A stretch of 64,000 nucleotides of DNA from Brachybacterium vulturis (GTDB lineage Bacteria > Actinomycetota > Actinomycetes > Actinomycetales > Dermabacteraceae). Location of the stretch: contig NZ_CP023563.1 in NCBI RefSeq assembly GCF_002407185.1, forward strand, positions 3,100,001 through 3,164,000, written 5' to 3'. Positions 62,074-64,000 of the stretch are shown here, in pieces (the stretch's first letter is position 1; the number at the start of each line of letters is the position of its first letter). The translations under genes were made by a program, and so were the position numbers. The notes beneath the pieces are model-generated. The model was not told where the DNA came from and made no database searches. It saw only the letters and a list, made by a program, of their open reading frames with translations.

Positions 62074-62922
62074 TCATACCAGGGTGGTCCCGTCCGCCAC
62101 CAGCTGGGCCGGCCCGGTGAGCAGCACCTCCCCCTCCGCGGACCAGCCCACCTGCAGCCTCCCGCCCGGCACGTCGACGGTCCACGGCGCGCGCGAATCG
62201 TCCCCGGCGCGCCGCGCCGCAGCGACCGCGACAGCGGCCACCCCGGTCCCGCAGGAGCGGGTCTCCCCCACCCCGCGCTCGTGCACCCGCATCGCCACGT
62301 GCCGGGGACCTCGCTCGCTGACCAGCTCGATGTTCGCCCCGTCGGCGGGTTCGGGGTCCAGGGCCGGGCGCCGGGTCAGGTCGAGCTGCTCCAGCACGAT
62401 CCCCTCCGGGAGGAAGGCGACGGCATGGGGGTTGCCCATGTCGACATCCGTCGCGGGCAGGCGCTGCCCGGCGATCTCGACGAGACGGGCCTCGGGCGTG
62501 CTGCGGGAGGCGCCCATGCCCACGCGGACGCTCCACGGCCGGCCCGGGCTGGTGGGGCGATCGAGGATCTCGACGGTGCGCACTCCGGCACGGGTGAGGA
62601 TCGCGAAGCGCGCGTCGGCGACGTGTCCCGCGCGCTGGAGGTGCGCGGCGAGCACCCGCACCCCGTTGCCGCACATCTCGGCGATCGAACCGTCGGCGTT
62701 GCGGTAGTCCATGAACCACTCCGGGGCGTCGGGTGGGGCATCGATCCCGGCGCTGCGGGAGCGGACTGCGCGGATCACGCCGTCCCCGCCGATGCCGGCG
62801 CGGCGATCGGTGAGCCCGGCGACGGCGGCCGCGTCGAGCGTGAGGAGGCCCTCGGGGTCATCCAGCACCACGAAGTCGTTCTCGGTGCCGTGCCCCTTGG
62901 TGAAGTCGATGCGCTCGCTCAT
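62074..62922 (-). CDS. dapF: diaminopimelate epimerase
   Basis: Converts LL- to meso-diaminopimelate for lysine and peptidoglycan. It is 282 residues. The catalytic cysteines are C84 (EMCGNGVRV) and C224 (SCGTGVAAV). FTKGHGTENDFVVL at the N-terminus and DMGNPHAV are family motifs. It starts 10 bp after the miaA stop and is probably co-transcribed. The product feeds the meso-DAP-type MurE of the dcw cluster. Confidence 0.96.
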   Translation of the reverse strand: MSERIDFTKGHGTENDFVVLDDPEGLLTLDAAAVAGLTDRRAGIGGDGVIRAVRSRSAGIDAPPDAPEWFMDYRNADGSIAEMCGNGVRVLAAHLQRAGHVADARFAILTRAGVRTVEILDRPTSPGRPWSVRVGMGASRSTPEARLVEIAGQRLPATDVDMGNPHAVAFLPEGIVLEQLDLTRRPALDPEPADGANIELVSERGPRHVAMRVHERGVGETRSCGTGVAAVAVAAARRAGDDSRAPWTVDVPGGRLQVGWSAEGEVLLTGPAQLVADGTTLV

Positions 62923-62932
62923 GGCACCGAGC

Positions 62933-63922
62933 CTACGACGGGGGCGCGCTGCTCATCGCGGCCGCGGCCGCGATCTGCGCCAGCGCCCGCTCGACGAGCC
63001 CCGCACCGGCGTCGGCCGGGAGCCAGCGGACCCTCTGGTCGCGGCGGAACCAGGTGTCCTGCTTGCGCACCAGGCGCCGGGTGCCGGCGATCGTGTCCTC
63101 GATCGCCTGCTCACAGCTCAGGGTGCCGTCGAGCACCGCGAGCCCCTGCTCGTAGCCGATCGCCCGGCGCGCGGTGCGCCCCTCGTCCAGACCCCGCGCC
63201 CGCAGGGTGCGGATCTCCTCGAGCAGGCCCTGCTCGACCATCCGGTGCACGCGCGCCCGGATCCGCTCGTGCAGCAGCGGACGGTCCAGGCGCAGTCCCA
63301 GCTGCACCGTGGAGGGGTCGTGGTGGTGGGGTCGGGGAAGGAAGGCCGTGAAGGGGCGCCCGGTGAGCTCCCCCACCTCGAGCGCGCGCACGATGCGGCG
63401 GGTGTCGTGGGACCCGATGGTGCGTGCGGCCTCGGGGTCGGTGTCCCTGAGCTGTCGGTGCAGGGCCTCGGCGCCCTCCCTCTGGGCCCGCTCCTCGAGG
63501 CGGGCGCGGACCTCGGGGTCCGTCGGCGGGAACTCGATCTCGTCGAGGGCGGCGCGGACGTACAGCCCGGAGCCGCCCACCAGGATCGGGACCCGGCCCC
63601 GGGAGCGGATCCCGGCCACCGCGGCGCGGGCGTCCCGCTGGAAGGCGGAGACGCTCGCCTCCTCGGTCACCTCCAGCACGTCCAGCAGGTGGTGGGCGAT
63701 GCCGCGACGCTCCTGCGCGGTGACCTTGGCGGTGCCGATGTCCATCCCCCGGTACAGCTGCAGTGCGTCGGCGTTGACGACCTCGCCGCCCAGTCGTTCG
63801 GCCAGATCGATCGCGAGGTCGGACTTGCCGGTGGCGGTCGCGCCCACCACCGCCACCAGCGGCACGGTCGCGCCCGTCGCGGCGGCGGCGGGCGGTGCGG
63901 CGGGGGCGTCCATGGCAGGCAT
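62933..63922 (-). CDS. miaA: tRNA dimethylallyltransferase
   Basis: Adds an isopentenyl group to A37 of UNN-reading tRNAs. It is 329 residues. The P-loop is VVGATATGKSDLAIDLA, followed by NADALQLYRGMDIGTAK, GGSGLYVRAAL and RKQDTWFRRDQRV. The first ATG is at 63922; one three codons later (63913) is equally likely. An Ala/Pro-rich N-terminus precedes the P-loop. The gene order miaA-dapF-hflX is common in actinobacteria, although a methyltransferase on the opposite strand is inserted here. Confidence 0.96.
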   Translation of the reverse strand: MPAMDAPAAPPAAAATGATVPLVAVVGATATGKSDLAIDLAERLGGEVVNADALQLYRGMDIGTAKVTAQERRGIAHHLLDVLEVTEEASVSAFQRDARAAVAGIRSRGRVPILVGGSGLYVRAALDEIEFPPTDPEVRARLEERAQREGAEALHRQLRDTDPEAARTIGSHDTRRIVRALEVGELTGRPFTAFLPRPHHHDPSTVQLGLRLDRPLLHERIRARVHRMVEQGLLEEIRTLRARGLDEGRTARRAIGYEQGLAVLDGTLSCEQAIEDTIAGTRRLVRKQDTWFRRDQRVRWLPADAGAGLVERALAQIAAAAAMSSAPPS

Positions 63923-64000
63923 GGTAGCGGCGTCCCCGCCGGCGCGGATCGGCCCGGCCGGCGGAGCGTCAGCGGGATCACGACGGCCGCGGCGGCCGTT

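Noticed and set aside
63923..64000. 3' end of a gene upstream of miaA
   Set aside because: All three minus-strand frames are too short to judge and show no recognisable motif.

Overview
The window is about 70% GC with tightly packed, mostly minus-strand genes. Many genes start with GTG and overlap the previous stop as ATGA or GTGA. Gene content and order point to an actinomycete of the order Micrococcales. From memory the proteins resemble Brachybacterium (Dermabacteraceae), but that genus was not tested. A MurE with the DNPR motif and a dapF gene indicate meso-diaminopimelate peptidoglycan. I see no rRNA, tRNA, CRISPR array, insertion sequence or prophage.

Layout. 1-2581: the start of a CDP-alcohol phosphatidyltransferase, a small membrane protein and typA. 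2790-8380: an oligopeptide ABC importer (lipoprotein, two permeases, double ATPase). 8581-11403: pgi and pfkA on the plus strand; pfkA carries an in-frame TGA. 11432-14738: an epimerase-like protein, an acyl-CoA dehydrogenase-like protein, an EEP-family hydrolase and a small membrane protein. 14837-18412: dnaE. 18524-26180: a carbohydrate operon with a GH38 alpha-mannosidase, a sugar-binding lipoprotein, two permeases and, last, a MetE-like protein. Two related LacI-type operators lie upstream of the mannosidase and the binding protein.

27101-47601 is the division and cell-wall (dcw) cluster, all on the minus strand. In transcription order it runs mraZ, rsmH, ftsL, ftsI, murE, murF, mraY, murD, ftsW, murG, murC, ftsQ, ftsZ, pgeF, sepF, yggT, divIVA, lspA, rluD-like. 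It has a textbook MraZ operator, a strong hairpin after mraZ and a separate ftsZ promoter. The products make lipid II (Mur enzymes, MraY, MurG), polymerise it at the septum (FtsW, FtsI) and place the Z-ring and poles (FtsZ, SepF, DivIVA).

48140-63922 is a housekeeping and stress region: DUF3040 protein, dinB, HEPN protein, spermidine-synthase-like protein, cspA, PAC2 protein, HelD-like helicase, nrdR, an SOS pair (LysM division inhibitor candidate and lexA, divergent, two SOS boxes), DinG-like helicase, hflX, a small-domain methyltransferase, dapF and miaA. Positions 63923-64000 upstream of miaA hold no gene I can support.

Most of the window is conserved core genome. I did not find a clearly new multi-gene system. 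The points most worth checking are the pfkA stop, the mannoside operon with its MetE-like member and operators, the lexA-LysM pair and the hairpin inside the dcw cluster.
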